Assembly: GCF_008923185.1 (NCBI RefSeq)
Contig: NZ_WBMT01000003.1
Location: 488,571 to 552,570 of the forward strand
Source of the DNA: Actinomadura rudentiformis
Lineage (GTDB): Bacteria > Actinomycetota > Actinomycetes > Streptosporangiales > Streptosporangiaceae
Direction: 5' to 3'
Length of the DNA stretch: 64,000 nt
Shown: positions 36,334 through 44,946 of the stretch, in pieces
Layout: the number at the start of each line of letters is the position of its first letter
How positions within the stretch are numbered: position 1 is the stretch's first letter
The notes under the pieces: model-generated
What the model was told of the DNA's origin: nothing
Seen by the model: the letters and a program-made list of their open reading frames with translations, nothing else
Databases searched by the model: none
Translations under genes and position numbers: made by a program

Positions 36334-36441
36334 GGTCACATCATGCCCGTACGAAGCCTTCCGCCTCACCAGGATTACGTCTGGTGTTCTGCGGGACCGC
36401 CCATCTCTGGGACGATGGAGGCGTCATTTGGAGGGAGAACC

Positions 36442-37347
36442 GTGCGAAAGCTCTACGCCGCACCTCTGGGGCTGGCGGGCATCGGCGCCGCCACGTTCGG
36501 CTACGCCTCGGTCATCGAGCGGAACTGGTTCCGCCTGCGCCGCTTCGAGGTCCCCGTACTGCCGCCCGGCCGCCCCTCCGTCAAGATCCTGCACGTCTCC
36601 GACGCGCACCTCACCCCGGGCCGCCGCCGCCTCATCCGCTGGGTCCGCTCCCTGGACGCGCTGGAGCCCGACCTGGTGATCAACACCGGCGACTCCATCT
36701 CGCACCCGGACGCCATCGGCCCGTTCCTGGACGCGCTCGGCCCGCTCCTGGACCGCCCCGGCGCCTTCGTGTACGGGTCGAACGACCTCTACTCGCCGAT
36801 CTTCAAGAACCCCACCCGCTACGTGTGGCGGACCAGCCAGTCCGACTATAAGAAGCGCCGCCGCGAGCCCGACCTTCCGTACCGCGAGCTGGGCTCCTCC
36901 CTCCAGGCCGCGGGCTGGCTGGACCTCAACAACCGGATCGGCCGCCTCAAGGTGGGAAGCCTCGACGTCGAATTCGGCGGCATCGACGACTCCCACATCA
37001 ACCGCGACCGCTACGACAAGATCGCCGGCCCCGTCGACCCCCGCGCAGACGTGCATCTCGGCGTCATGCATTCCCCAGAGCCCCGCAACATGGACCGCTT
37101 CGCCGCCGACGGCTACGACCTGCTCCTGGCCGGCCACACCCACGGCGGCCAGGTCTGCGTGCCCTTCTACGGCGCCCTGGCCACCAACTGCGGCATCGAC
37201 CGCCCCCGTGTCAAGGGCCTCCACCAACACCGCGGCGCCTGGCTCCACGTCTCCGCAGGCCTCGGCACCTCCCCCAAGGCCCCGATGCGCTTCTGCTGCC
37301 CCCCAGAGGCCTCCCTGCTCACCCTCGTCCCCCGCCCAACCCCCTGA
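36442..37347 (+). CDS. Membrane-anchored metallophosphoesterase
   Basis: This 301-residue protein has an N-terminal hydrophobic anchor and a calcineurin-like domain: HVSDAHL (DxH), NTGDS (GD), VYGSND (usual GNHD/E region), VMHSPEP and LLAGHTHGGQ (GHxH). It resembles YkuE-type enzymes. GTG start follows GGAGGGAG. Its position directly upstream of the tRNA-Pro gene marks the left chromosomal edge of the integrative element. Confidence 0.92.
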   Translation: MRKLYAAPLGLAGIGAATFGYASVIERNWFRLRRFEVPVLPPGRPSVKILHVSDAHLTPGRRRLIRWVRSLDALEPDLVINTGDSISHPDAIGPFLDALGPLLDRPGAFVYGSNDLYSPIFKNPTRYVWRTSQSDYKKRRREPDLPYRELGSSLQAAGWLDLNNRIGRLKVGSLDVEFGGIDDSHINRDRYDKIAGPVDPRADVHLGVMHSPEPRNMDRFAADGYDLLLAGHTHGGQVCVPFYGALATNCGIDRPRVKGLHQHRGAWLHVSAGLGTSPKAPMRFCCPPEASLLTLVPRPTP

Positions 37348-37429
37348 TAATGGGGACGCACCACCCCTGAGCATCCGCTAGAGTAGTCGAGGCGCCGGGA
37401 GGCACGTACGACTCCCGGGCAGCCACCAC

Positions 37430-37503
37430 CGGGGTGTAGCGCAGCTTGGCAGCGCGCTTCGTTCGGGACGAAGAGGTCGTGGGTTCAAATCCCGCCACCC
37501 CGA
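37430..37503 (+). tRNA. tRNA-Pro (anticodon CGG)
   Basis: The acceptor stem CGGGGTG pairs with CACCCCG. The anticodon stem CTTCG/CGAAG encloses loop TTCGGGA with anticodon CGG, and the T-loop is GTTCAAAT. The CCA end is not encoded. The 3' half is duplicated at 51211-51255, showing it is the target of the integrative element; the tRNA remains intact. Confidence 0.96.
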
Positions 37504-37506
37504 CAG
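37462..37506 (+). other. attL of the integrative element
   Basis: This 45-bp segment of the tRNA-Pro gene, from the anticodon loop to three bases past its end, recurs without mismatch at 51211-51255 in the same orientation. Confidence 0.95.
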
Positions 37507-37571
37507 GTTGACGCAGGTGAGAGAGGGTCTCGGCTTAGGTCCGGGGCCCTTTTTCGATCTCCGAGGCCGGT

Positions 37572-37594
37572 GGGAGCCAAACGGGGAGCCACCG
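37572..37594 (+). promoter_or_regulatory. Candidate integrase arm-type site near attL
   Basis: GGGAGCCA occurs twice in 20 bases here, immediately after the int stop codon. A 23-bp copy with one mismatch lies at 51066-51088 near attR in the same orientation. Confidence 0.5.
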
Positions 37595-38806
37595 TCACGC
37601 GACTTGGACGGACTTCTTGAGGGTCTTCCTCGCAGCTTCCACCACGAAGACGTTGTTGATGGTCTCGGCACCCTTGGTGATCACCGGCTTGAGCTGATGC
37701 CGGTAGACCTCCTCGGTAGTCGCCGTGGACGAGTGCCCGCAGAGGTCAGCGATGTTCTCCAGGGGCACGCCGTTGTCACTCATGATCGAGACGAACGAGT
37801 GACGCAGCTCGCGAGGAGTCCAGTCCTCCCCGATCTCCGCTTTTTTCGTGATCAGCCGGAACGCCCGCCGCACGTTGGCGGCATCGAGCGGCGTTCCGAC
37901 CGGTGAGCAGAACACCAGCCCGTTGGCCTTCCACGCCTTGCCCGCCTTGAGCTTCTGAGCAGCTTGCCGCTTGTGGTGCTCTCGCAGGGCGTCGACCGCT
38001 GGCTGTGGGAGTTCCAACGTTCGACGTGACTTCCGGGTCTTGGTGTCGCCGTGAGCCCGTACGGACCGCCAGACGTGGACGGCGAACCGCTTGTGGTCGA
38101 ATCCCACGTCTGTGACGGGCTTCCATTCGTCCTCGTCGTCGACCCATGCGACGACGTGATCCCACTGGAGGGCGCGCGCCTCCTCCGTCCGGATGCCCGT
38201 CATCAGGCTGACCACGACGTAGGCGTGCAGCCGAGATGACTGGGCTTTCTCCAGTACGGCATTTGCCTGGTCGAACGTCAGAGCCTTGCTTGGACGGCCG
38301 ACTCTTCCCTGCGGCGTAGTGACCAACATGGCAACGTTCCGCATGACCATGTCTCGGGCCTGTGCCTGTTTGATGGACCGCTTGAGGATCGCGTGTACGC
38401 CCTGGAGACTCCGTGTCGCCAGTTGCTCCGTGAGCCCATCGAGCCATTCGTCCACGTGGTCCGCCCGTAGATCCTTGAGCTTCAGCTTGCCGATCTTCGG
38501 GATCACGTGTTTCTGGGCGAGGATGCGATTGGTCGTCACCGTGTCGGGATCACGGTTCTTGAGTCCCCTGGTGAGCCAGTCTTCTACGGCGTGCGCCACC
38601 GTGTAGTTCTCGGGGCTCCTGATGCCGGACTCCAGGTCTTCAAGAGCGTCCTTGAGCTTGTCCTTGACCTTCTCCTGAGTGCGGCCCTTCCTCTTGAGCC
38701 GCTTCCGCTTGCCGTCCAGCCCAAAGCCGAGTTCAAGGGCACCGGTGTAACCGCTGCCCTCCGGATAGATGCTGCCCTCGAAGTCTCCGATGATGATCTT
38801 TGTCAA
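37595..38806 (-). CDS. int: Tyrosine recombinase (integrase) of the AICE
   Basis: This is 403 residues from a TTG (LTKIIIGD) with GAGGAGG upstream. It has an N-terminal AP2-like arm-binding region, a core-binding SAM-like domain (about 70-170), and a catalytic domain with Arg in TGIRTEEARAL, ELRHSFVS, and GHSSTATTEEVYRH with the Tyr nucleophile. It catalyses integration at tRNA-Pro and, with Xis, excision. It reads toward attL, the normal position beside the att site. Confidence 0.95.
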   Translation of the reverse strand: MTKIIIGDFEGSIYPEGSGYTGALELGFGLDGKRKRLKRKGRTQEKVKDKLKDALEDLESGIRSPENYTVAHAVEDWLTRGLKNRDPDTVTTNRILAQKHVIPKIGKLKLKDLRADHVDEWLDGLTEQLATRSLQGVHAILKRSIKQAQARDMVMRNVAMLVTTPQGRVGRPSKALTFDQANAVLEKAQSSRLHAYVVVSLMTGIRTEEARALQWDHVVAWVDDEDEWKPVTDVGFDHKRFAVHVWRSVRAHGDTKTRKSRRTLELPQPAVDALREHHKRQAAQKLKAGKAWKANGLVFCSPVGTPLDAANVRRAFRLITKKAEIGEDWTPRELRHSFVSIMSDNGVPLENIADLCGHSSTATTEEVYRHQLKPVITKGAETINNVFVVEAARKTLKKSVQVA

Positions 38807-38856
38807 GTGACCGCCTCCTCGTCTTGGGGGTGATGTTCTTGACCGGGCGCGATGAG

Positions 38857-38907
38857 AGACGTCCCACCGGGCGACACGGGCGATGACGCTTCCGCAACGC
38901 GGAAGCG
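38857..38907. promoter_or_regulatory. int upstream region: single AGACGTCCC box and a 9-bp hairpin
   Basis: AGACGTCCC at 38857-38865 matches the element-wide motif, 50 bases before int. CGCTTCCGC / GCGGAAGCG with a 3-base loop lies at 38887-38907. Both fit control of int transcription. No gene is seen between int and xis. Confidence 0.5.
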
Positions 38908-39026
38908 CCATCCCTGCCGCGCAGCGTCCTGCGAGACGTTCATGCAGATCGAGTTGTCAAGAACCGAAGCCTCAGGGACCTTCCGCAAGAGCGGCGCGCC
39001 CTGGGCCCACCTAGGTACGATAACTC

Positions 39027-39048
39027 AAGACGTCCCAAGACGTCCCTA
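39027..39048. promoter_or_regulatory. Tandem operator-like AAGACGTCCC x2
   Basis: Two contiguous perfect 10-bp repeats AAGACGTCCC overlap the stop codon of xis and lie upstream of int. The same motif recurs before XRE-1, XRE-2 and the HD gene. Confidence 0.65.
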
Positions 39049-39225
39049 CGGAGCGACGTTTTCCTTTTCGAGGGATGCGACGAACTCCGCGAGTTGCTGG
39101 TCAGTGATGCGGCGGAGTTTGCCGATCTTGATGCTGCGGAGTTGACCGGTGCGGAGCAGGAAGTAGATCTTGTCTCGGCCGATCTGGAGGATCTCGGCGA
39201 CCTGTTCGACGGTGTATGCCTGCAC
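39046..39225 (-). CDS. xis: Excisionase (helix-turn-helix, AlpA/Xis type)
   Basis: This is a 59-residue MerR-like/excisionase winged helix: YTVEQVAEILQIGRDKIYFL, LRTGQLRSIKIGKLRRI, and TDQQLAEFVASLE. GTG 39225 is preferred over GTG 39231 because GAGGAG is then 6 bases away. It should bend attachment-site DNA for excision. It lies between traB and int on the same strand. Confidence 0.9.
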   Translation of the reverse strand: MQAYTVEQVAEILQIGRDKIYFLLRTGQLRSIKIGKLRRITDQQLAEFVASLEKENVAP

Positions 39226-39373
39226 GCTCACCTCCTCGTCTCCCGAGACTCGCTCGGGACTCGCGTTGGGCGTGGTGATCGCCTCCGTTCGTGACAGTGG
39301 GTGATTGTCTACGTCTATGTCTCATCTACGCTCCATACGTGCAGGCGAGCGCGTGGACGTAGACATAGACAAG

Positions 39374-41188
39374 TCACTGAGAGTCGTCGGCAGTGGAGCG
39401 CCACCGGCCACGGGAGACCTGGGTAACGCGACCGCCGTCGGACAGATCACGGAGCCGTTGGTAGACCCAGGGGCGGCTCATGTTGGTTGCCTTGATCAGA
39501 TGGGAGACGGGGATTCCTTCCTCGGGCGCGCCGCTCAACAGCGCCCAGAGGATCGCCTCAGGACTTTCGCAAGCCTCATCGCCCTCGGCAGCGAGCGACT
39601 GCTCTTGCTCATCCGCGGTATGGAGTCGGATCCCTGCTTGCGCTTCCTCGATCGCCGTCTGGGAGATCTCGTCCAGAGTCGGGCGGATGTCCACATGCTT
39701 GTGGACAGTGGACGCCACGGCCTCGTCGATGAGGAGGTACGCGCGAGCGCGCCGCGGGATGTCGTGCTCGGGTGCCGACAGGAGGAACTTGCCGGGCGCA
39801 TTGAGTCGTTGGGCGTGCCATCCCACGTCGAGCATCCCTTGCCCGAGGATGAGATCCACGTCCCTGCGCTCACGAACGCGGAAACTGACCCGTACGTCCA
39901 TCTGGGAACGGACCGCGCCCTTGCCCATGGCCTTCTGAGTCGGACGCTGAGTTGCGGCGATGAGCGTCACCGCGACGGCTCGTCCTCGACGCGCGATGGA
40001 GTCGGTATCGCGCGCGGAGTCGGGAGCGTCGTCGGCGAGTTCGGCGTACTCGTCGATCACGATCACCAAGGCAGGCAACGCCGACGTTGGTTCCCAGACA
40101 CGGACGCCACGGCTTGCGAGCCAGGCGGCACGCGCCTCTAGGACCGCCACGGCGTCGCGCAGCAGAGCGCGAGCTTGCTCTGGTGTGGTGGCAAGTCGAT
40201 CGATACAGGACACCCACGGCTGGAGCTCCATACCTAGCTTGAGGTCGATCGCCCAGATGACGACATCGGGGCAGGCGGTGAGGTTGCCAATGAGGACGTT
40301 GATCCCGCCGCTCTTGCCCGAGCCCGCGACACCCCCGAGGAGCCCGTGCCGCCGGAGCAGCAAGACTCGGGCGCTGGTGGCGTCCTCGAACGGGCCGAGG
40401 TCGATCGGTTCGGTGATGGAGGAGACGGACGGTCCCGGCCACGGGATCGCGTCGGCGTGCGGGTCGGTGTCCAGTACACGCAACTCGAAGCGGTTGGCCT
40501 TGTCGTCGCGGGTTGGATGGACGCGGACCGCGCCCCGGAACGTGCCGAGCGCTGATTCGATCGCGGGAATCTTGCCGATCACGTCTTGGATCGTTTGGCC
40601 GCGCGCAAGGGCGAAGCGTGCACGCCACCCCCACACGTCGACGACGGCTGACTGAACGTGTGAGCCCGCCAGTCCTATCGCTTGTGCGATGTCTGGCCAG
40701 GCGTCGAGCTGGCGGTTCACGCGAACCTTTGCGCACCGTCGCCGATGTACCCACCATGGCAGGGCCAGCATGAGTCCGCCTCCGAGGAGAAGGGGCGCGA
40801 GCGGCCAGAAGGTGATGCCGAGCGCCGTCACGGCGGCGAGCCAGGAGCCGGCGCTCATGGCTACGACCGCGGCGTAGAGACGTTCTGCGCGCAGTGCGAG
40901 CCCGGCATGTTCACCAAACAGTGCCAGAAGCCAGGCGGCGAACGTGCCAGCGACGAGAAGGTACGGCCACCACTGCGGATGGGTGAAATGCAGGACGGTG
41001 CCCGCGCTGGCGAGCGTGGTGGCGAGGTAGATCGGGGCGAGTTCGGATCGGTACCGCCAGAGCCCTCGGCCGATCAGCGTGGCGATGACGTCGGGAAGCT
41101 GGCCGTCGCCGTTCATGACGATCATCGGCTGGTAGCCGTAGCGGCGTATCGTGCGGGCTTGCCGCCGCATCTGGCGCGCTCTAGCCAT
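39374..41188 (-). CDS. FtsK/SpoIIIE-type DNA translocase (TraB/TraSA-like)
   Basis: This protein of about 604 residues has four hydrophobic helices in the first 150 residues. A motor domain follows with Walker A GGVAGSGKSGG and Walker B ALVIVIDEYAELADD, plus ATQRPTQKAMGKG, typical of FtsK/TraB. The C-terminal 60 residues look like a winged helix (SHLIKATNMSRPWVYQRLRD), the part that binds the transfer locus in TraB. It moves double-stranded DNA between cells in mycelial conjugation. Start overlaps the upstream small gene by 8 bases. Confidence 0.93.
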   Translation of the reverse strand: MARARQMRRQARTIRRYGYQPMIVMNGDGQLPDVIATLIGRGLWRYRSELAPIYLATTLASAGTVLHFTHPQWWPYLLVAGTFAAWLLALFGEHAGLALRAERLYAAVVAMSAGSWLAAVTALGITFWPLAPLLLGGGLMLALPWWVHRRRCAKVRVNRQLDAWPDIAQAIGLAGSHVQSAVVDVWGWRARFALARGQTIQDVIGKIPAIESALGTFRGAVRVHPTRDDKANRFELRVLDTDPHADAIPWPGPSVSSITEPIDLGPFEDATSARVLLLRRHGLLGGVAGSGKSGGINVLIGNLTACPDVVIWAIDLKLGMELQPWVSCIDRLATTPEQARALLRDAVAVLEARAAWLASRGVRVWEPTSALPALVIVIDEYAELADDAPDSARDTDSIARRGRAVAVTLIAATQRPTQKAMGKGAVRSQMDVRVSFRVRERRDVDLILGQGMLDVGWHAQRLNAPGKFLLSAPEHDIPRRARAYLLIDEAVASTVHKHVDIRPTLDEISQTAIEEAQAGIRLHTADEQEQSLAAEGDEACESPEAILWALLSGAPEEGIPVSHLIKATNMSRPWVYQRLRDLSDGGRVTQVSRGRWRSTADDSQ

Positions 41189-41513
41189 CGTCCCGCCAGC
41201 TGTCCGGAGGAAGTTGGCCTTGCGCACGCAGTTCGTCACGCAAGTAGTAGAGGGGATCCCGTTCGGCGTCGTGGGCAGCGGTCAGAGTCGCGCGGGCGGC
41301 GGCCACCAGGTCCGCTCTGTAGCGGCGAATCTGAGCCAGCTCGGAGATGAGGTTCCGGACGGCAGCGACGAGGAAGGGGTTGTCATCGAGGGACTCGTTG
41401 ATGGCCTCGATTCCGAGCGTGGTGTCTGGGAGTCGTACCATGGCTTCTCGTGCGGTGCGGTTACGGTGACGTACCTCCCGTAGGTTGATCCTGGTCGGTG
41501 GCGTTGTGGGCAT
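41181..41513 (-). CDS. AICE-conserved hypothetical protein
   Basis: This 110-residue, mostly helical protein begins MPTTPPTRINL. It has no membrane helix or recognised motif. It overlaps the start of traB, so it is translated with it and is probably part of the transfer/spread operon. Similar small genes precede traB in other AICEs. Confidence 0.7.
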   Translation of the reverse strand: MPTTPPTRINLREVRHRNRTAREAMVRLPDTTLGIEAINESLDDNPFLVAAVRNLISELAQIRRYRADLVAAARATLTAAHDAERDPLYYLRDELRAQGQLPPDSWRDDG

Positions 41514-41551
41514 TTGGGCATCACTCCCTTCGAACGGCGCGTGCGTAGCCG

Positions 41552-41743
41552 CTACTTGGATACGCCGAGGATGTTCAGCAGTCCGGCCACGACGCGGTTG
41601 ATCTCTGGTGCGGCGCTGGTCGCAGCGAGACAGAAGCCGAAGAGCAGGGACACCGCAATGTGCCAAGCGCGTAGTCCCATGTAGCGCCAGGCGACCCAGA
41701 CGAGTGCGCCAAGGATTGCTACCAGTGGAATCGACACGTTCAT
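41552..41743 (-). CDS. Small Spd-like membrane protein
   Basis: This is a 63-residue protein with two hydrophobic helices (VSIPLVAILGALVWVAW and AWHIAVSLLFGFCLAAT) and a short amphipathic end. The ATG has GAGGAGG upstream. Its position in the tra operon fits the spread (Spd) proteins that help move the element along the mycelium. Confidence 0.7.
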   Translation of the reverse strand: MNVSIPLVAILGALVWVAWRYMGLRAWHIAVSLLFGFCLAATSAAPEINRVVAGLLNILGVSK

Positions 41744-41777
41744 TGCTCGTCTCACCTCCTCTCCCGGAGTCGGGCGA

Positions 41778-41924
41778 TCAGAGCCAGAGGTCGGGGTGGC
41801 GGGAACCCTGGTTGCGGCGGTGCCACCGAGCACGGGACCGGCACTTGCGACAGCGGCGGTTACCAGCGTCGAGTCGGGCTCCGCACGGACACCGGTAGCC
41901 GGTGATGATGGTCGGCATCCTCAT
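41778..41924 (-). CDS. Small zinc-ribbon-like protein
   Basis: This is a 48-residue protein with CPCGARLDAGNRRCRKC, i.e. a C-x-C and C-x2-C pair likely binding zinc, in a basic context. GGTGAG precedes the ATG. Such 'mobile element transfer' mini-proteins are common in actinomycete tra operons; role unknown. Confidence 0.65.
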   Translation of the reverse strand: MRMPTIITGYRCPCGARLDAGNRRCRKCRSRARWHRRNQGSRHPDLWL

Positions 41925-41929
41925 GCGGC

Positions 41930-42136
41930 TCACCGCCCCGCCTTGACGCGGACGGGCACGTCGTCCCCGGTCTGCGTCGACAGCAGGCAGCGGGAAGCGG
42001 TTCCCGTACGCGACCGGTCGCCGTTGCGAGTCGTGCGGCGCTCTTCGGCGTGGATGCCGATGACGAGCATGGCGAAGATGCCGCAGGTGGTGCCGGCGAG
42101 GAAGACAGCGATGATCGAAGCCAGAACAAGGATCAT
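41930..42136 (-). CDS. Small single-helix membrane protein, first gene of the tra operon
   Basis: This 68-residue protein has an N-terminal hydrophobic helix (MILVLASIIAVFLAGTTCGI...) and a polar basic tail. GAAGAGGTG precedes the ATG. It begins the minus-strand run to int and is divergent from XRE-1. Confidence 0.7.
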   Translation of the reverse strand: MILVLASIIAVFLAGTTCGIFAMLVIGIHAEERRTTRNGDRSRTGTASRCLLSTQTGDDVPVRVKAGR

Positions 42137-42255
42137 GAGAGATCACCTCTTCTCGTAAGGCCCGTTCCGGCGGGGGCGGCTCGGGCGGTGTGCCTTACGG
42201 GGAAGAGAATGCGTCTGACCTGTGGGACGAGATCACTACCTGACTGGACCTGTTC

Positions 42256-42295
42256 AAGACGTCCTCGTAGGGTTGTCGGCGTCCTTGGACGTCCC
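42256..42295. promoter_or_regulatory. Operator-like pair of GACGTCC boxes before XRE-1
   Basis: AAGACGTCC (42256-42264) and GGACGTCC (42287-42294) are 31 bases apart start to start, about three helical turns, and end 18 bases before the XRE-1 start in the divergent promoter region. Confidence 0.55.
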
Positions 42296-42312
42296 GGGAT
42301 CCGGACGGGTGA

Positions 42313-43059
42313 ATGCCGAACGAACGCCTTCGGGCCGCGATACTTCAGCAGGGGTTGACCGTGGCCTCATTCGCCGAGGATCTAGGGGTTGATCCCAAGA
42401 CCGTCGAGCGGTGGATCACCAAGGGCCGTACGCCCTACCGAAGGCATCGTTTTGCTGTGGCTTCGCGTCTCAAAACGGACGAGACCTACCTGTGGCCGGA
42501 TGCGCTGAGCGACGACGAGGTGGCCTCGTTCTCCAGCAGCGAGATCGTCACCGTCTACCCGCATCGATCGGCCGTCCCAAGGGACGCGTGGGGACGTCTC
42601 TTCTCAGACGCTGAGAACGACATCGGCATCCTGGTCTACAGCGGGATGTTCCTTGCCGAGGACAGCGAGGCCCAACGCGCTCTCGCCGATAGAGCACGGG
42701 CCGGCGTTCGAGTTCGCCTCCTGTTCGGCGATCCGGAGTCACCGCAGGTGGCCGAACGGGGCGCAGACGAGGGTATCGGCGAAGCGATGGCAGCAAAGGT
42801 CCGCAACGTCCTCGTCCTCTACAAGCGGCTCATGGCGATCGACGGCGTAGAGGCACGCGTGCACAGGACGGTGCTCTACAACTCGATCTACTTCGCCGAT
42901 GACCAGGTGTTCGTCAACACCCACGTCTACGGTGTGCCCGCGTACGACGCGCCGATCTGGCACCTGCGCCGCATCCCCGGCGGGGAGATCGTCGGCACCT
43001 ACATGGAGAGCTTCGAACGCGTCTGGGAAGGCGCACGTCCGCTACCGACGAAGGGCTGA
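42313..43059 (+). CDS. XRE-family regulator with degenerate PLD-like DUF5919 domain (XRE-1)
   Basis: This 248-residue protein has an N-terminal HTH (LTVASFAEDLGVDPKTVERW, about 16-35) and a C-terminal domain with VYPHRSAVPRDAWGRLF, GVRVRLLFGDP and VHRTVLYNSIYFADDQVFVN. The last segment resembles the HxK(x)4D motif of phospholipase D folds with Thr for Lys, so it probably binds rather than cleaves a ligand. It is paralogous to XRE-2 at 46880. It is 2 bases before the NUDIX gene and co-transcribed with it. Confidence 0.85.
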   Translation: MPNERLRAAILQQGLTVASFAEDLGVDPKTVERWITKGRTPYRRHRFAVASRLKTDETYLWPDALSDDEVASFSSSEIVTVYPHRSAVPRDAWGRLFSDAENDIGILVYSGMFLAEDSEAQRALADRARAGVRVRLLFGDPESPQVAERGADEGIGEAMAAKVRNVLVLYKRLMAIDGVEARVHRTVLYNSIYFADDQVFVNTHVYGVPAYDAPIWHLRRIPGGEIVGTYMESFERVWEGARPLPTKG

Positions 43060-43061
43060 GC

Positions 43062-43538
43062 ATGGGCCGCAGGATCGACTACTACGACGACCCGAACGCC
43101 CCCAAGGCCAACAGCCTCGTCCCGTCCGTCAACGTCGTCGTCACCAACGAGCACGGCGAGATCTTGATGATCCGCCGCACCGACAACGACAACTGGGCGC
43201 TCCCCGGCGGCGCGATCGACCTCGGCGAATCGGTCGCGCAAGCCGCCATCCGGGAGACCAAGGAAGAGACTGGCATCGACTGCGAGATCACCGGCCTGGT
43301 CGGCATCTACAGCGACCCCAAGCACGTGATCCACTACACGAGCAACGACGAGGTCCGCCAGGAGTTCTCGATCCTGCTGACCGCCCGACCGACCGGGGGC
43401 ACACCACAGACGAGCGACGAGTCCCGGGAAGTCCGCTGGATCCCGCCGACCGAAGCCACCGACCGCCAGATGGACCGCTCAATGCAACTCCGCATCGGCC
43501 ACTACTTGGCCGACCCGGAACGACCCGTCATCACCTGA
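43062..43538 (+). CDS. NUDIX hydrolase, Pif-like AICE protein
   Basis: This is a 158-residue protein with a complete Nudix box: GGAIDLGESVAQAAIRETKE then ETGI. In pSAM2 the NUDIX protein Pif gives transfer immunity between element-bearing mycelia, so a similar role is plausible here. It could alternatively hydrolyse the ligand of the adjacent XRE-1 sensor. The ATG follows the XRE-1 stop by 2 bases. Confidence 0.88.
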   Translation: MGRRIDYYDDPNAPKANSLVPSVNVVVTNEHGEILMIRRTDNDNWALPGGAIDLGESVAQAAIRETKEETGIDCEITGLVGIYSDPKHVIHYTSNDEVRQEFSILLTARPTGGTPQTSDESREVRWIPPTEATDRQMDRSMQLRIGHYLADPERPVIT

Positions 43539-43568
43539 AGCCTTGCCATCGCACCCAGGCTTGGCGGA

Positions 43569-44711
43569 CTACTGGGCTACACGGGCCGACACAAGGCGTC
43601 CTTTAGCCTCCCCCGAGTCCCCGAGTCGGTAAGGAATTCTCGCCTCTTCTAGAATTCTATTGAGCCTCCACCTATAGAGCTTCCTGCCAATTTCTGTAGC
43701 GAAGCTTGAGTAGTGCATGCCACAGCTATTGTAGGAGTGATAGAAGGCTTTGCGGGGCCGGGAGACGAGATCGTGAAAGACTTCCATGATCGCAAAGAAG
43801 GTATCTTCATTCCAAGAATTGGGATCCAGAGGCCACGCATTACGCATGCCAATCCTTCTCTCAATCTCCGAGTTCGGATCAGCATTGAAGTCTTCGCCGT
43901 GGTCATCCACGCAAGGCTCAGGGAAGGCTTGGCTTAGGTAGCCCCGCTGGCTGAGATCAGAAACAAGAGCCGCAAATCGATTGCGCGCCTTTGCCATGTC
44001 CGGCTCTCCAGAGGACTGAACTCCACCTCTGGACTGGCCCCAATAGGGACGCGGAGAGCTTTGCATCGGAATTTCTTGCACTCTCATCACGATTTCGCGG
44101 ATGAACGCATTCGCGGTGATGCTCCAAGACTTGTCATCACCAAGGACCCTTGAAGCACCAAGGCCGCTGAAATCCTCTGCCACGTTGTCGTCTCTAAATG
44201 CTTCCCTCAGAAGAAGCACCAATGCTTCATCACCGGAACGGACCCTCTGGCTGCCGCCGATGATACGAACCACCTCCTCCACAAAGAGGTGGGGTGGCCA
44301 TACCAGCTCATAGTCACCAAGCTCCACAGTTCTCTTGCTGAGGGCAGATTCCAGAAGTGCGGCAGGCATTCCAATTGAATTTGGATCCGGTTCCGGCAGC
44401 GGAGTGGCGAGTTGCTCATTGGAGGAGGAACGCGCCAAATTCAGCTCGGCCTGATTTTGTACGAGTAGTTGGTTTTGCCGTTTGTAGATGAGCATCGACT
44501 GTCTATCGATCTCGCCTCGGTCGTAGCGCGTGTGGCAGGTAGGGCAAAGCGCGATAAGATTCTGAGGCTCGTGCTTTTTAACTTTAGCCCAGGGAACAAT
44601 GTGGGCGATCTCTAGGGGGTGCGCTCGACAAGTGGGGATAGAGCATCGATGCCCGGCTTCGACAAAGACCTGCCGGCGCATTGGTTGGGGAATGTCAGGA
44701 CGCGAATCAGC
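43569..44711 (-). CDS. HNH nuclease-domain protein with unknown C-terminal half (cargo)
   Basis: This is about 380 residues from GTG (VADSRPDI); a TTG at 44729 is also possible. Residues about 10-65 form an HNH domain: HRCSIPTCRAHPLEIAHIVP, then NLIALCPTCHTRYD, with two Cys pairs for structural zinc and the HIVP...N...H catalytic layout. About 250 residues follow, mixed alpha/beta, with no family I recognise, including RRIGMRNAWPLDPNSWNEDT. Base composition is clearly AT-richer and codon use less biased than the element backbone, indicating recent acquisition. It sits alone between the NUDIX gene and the HD gene. Likely an anti-phage or anti-plasmid nuclease, by analogy only. Confidence 0.75.
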   Translation of the reverse strand, partial: ADSRPDIPQPMRRQVFVEAGHRCSIPTCRAHPLEIAHIVPWAKVKKHEPQNLIALCPTCHTRYDRGEIDRQSMLIYKRQNQLLVQNQAELNLARSSSNEQLATPLPEPDPNSIGMPAALLESALSKRTVELGDYELVWPPHLFVEEVVRIIGGSQRVRSGDEALVLLLREAFRDDNVAEDFSGLGASRVLGDDKSWSITANAFIREIVMRVQEIPMQSSPRPYWGQSRGGVQSSGEPDMAKARNRFAALVSDLSQRGYLSQAFPEPCVDDHGEDFNADPNSEIERRIGMRNAWPLDPNSWNEDTFFAIMEVFHDLVSRPRKAFYHSYNSCGMHYSSFATEIGRKLYRWRLNRILEEARIPYRLGDSGEAKGRLVSARVAQ

Positions 44712-44946
44712 CACGAGAACAGAGTACAAGCGCCAGCCGACAGTTCAGGGCCGAGAGCTAGATCAGGGGCCGTCCCAGAGTTCCGCCGGGAGTAACGATC
44801 TCACCACCTGCGCAGGCGTCATCGGGGCGTCGCTCCTGCGAACGGCGCCACGTGGTCAAGCAGTTGGCCGAAGGCCCACCACTGAGGAATGCGAACTCGC
44901 TGGCAGTGTGGGTTGAGGGGCCATCGAGAGGGTTAGTCACGGCACC

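Noticed and set aside
43512..43519. TraB recognition octamer GACCCGGA as a clt site
   Set aside because: Only a single copy was noticed, inside the NUDIX coding region; clt loci have several clustered copies.
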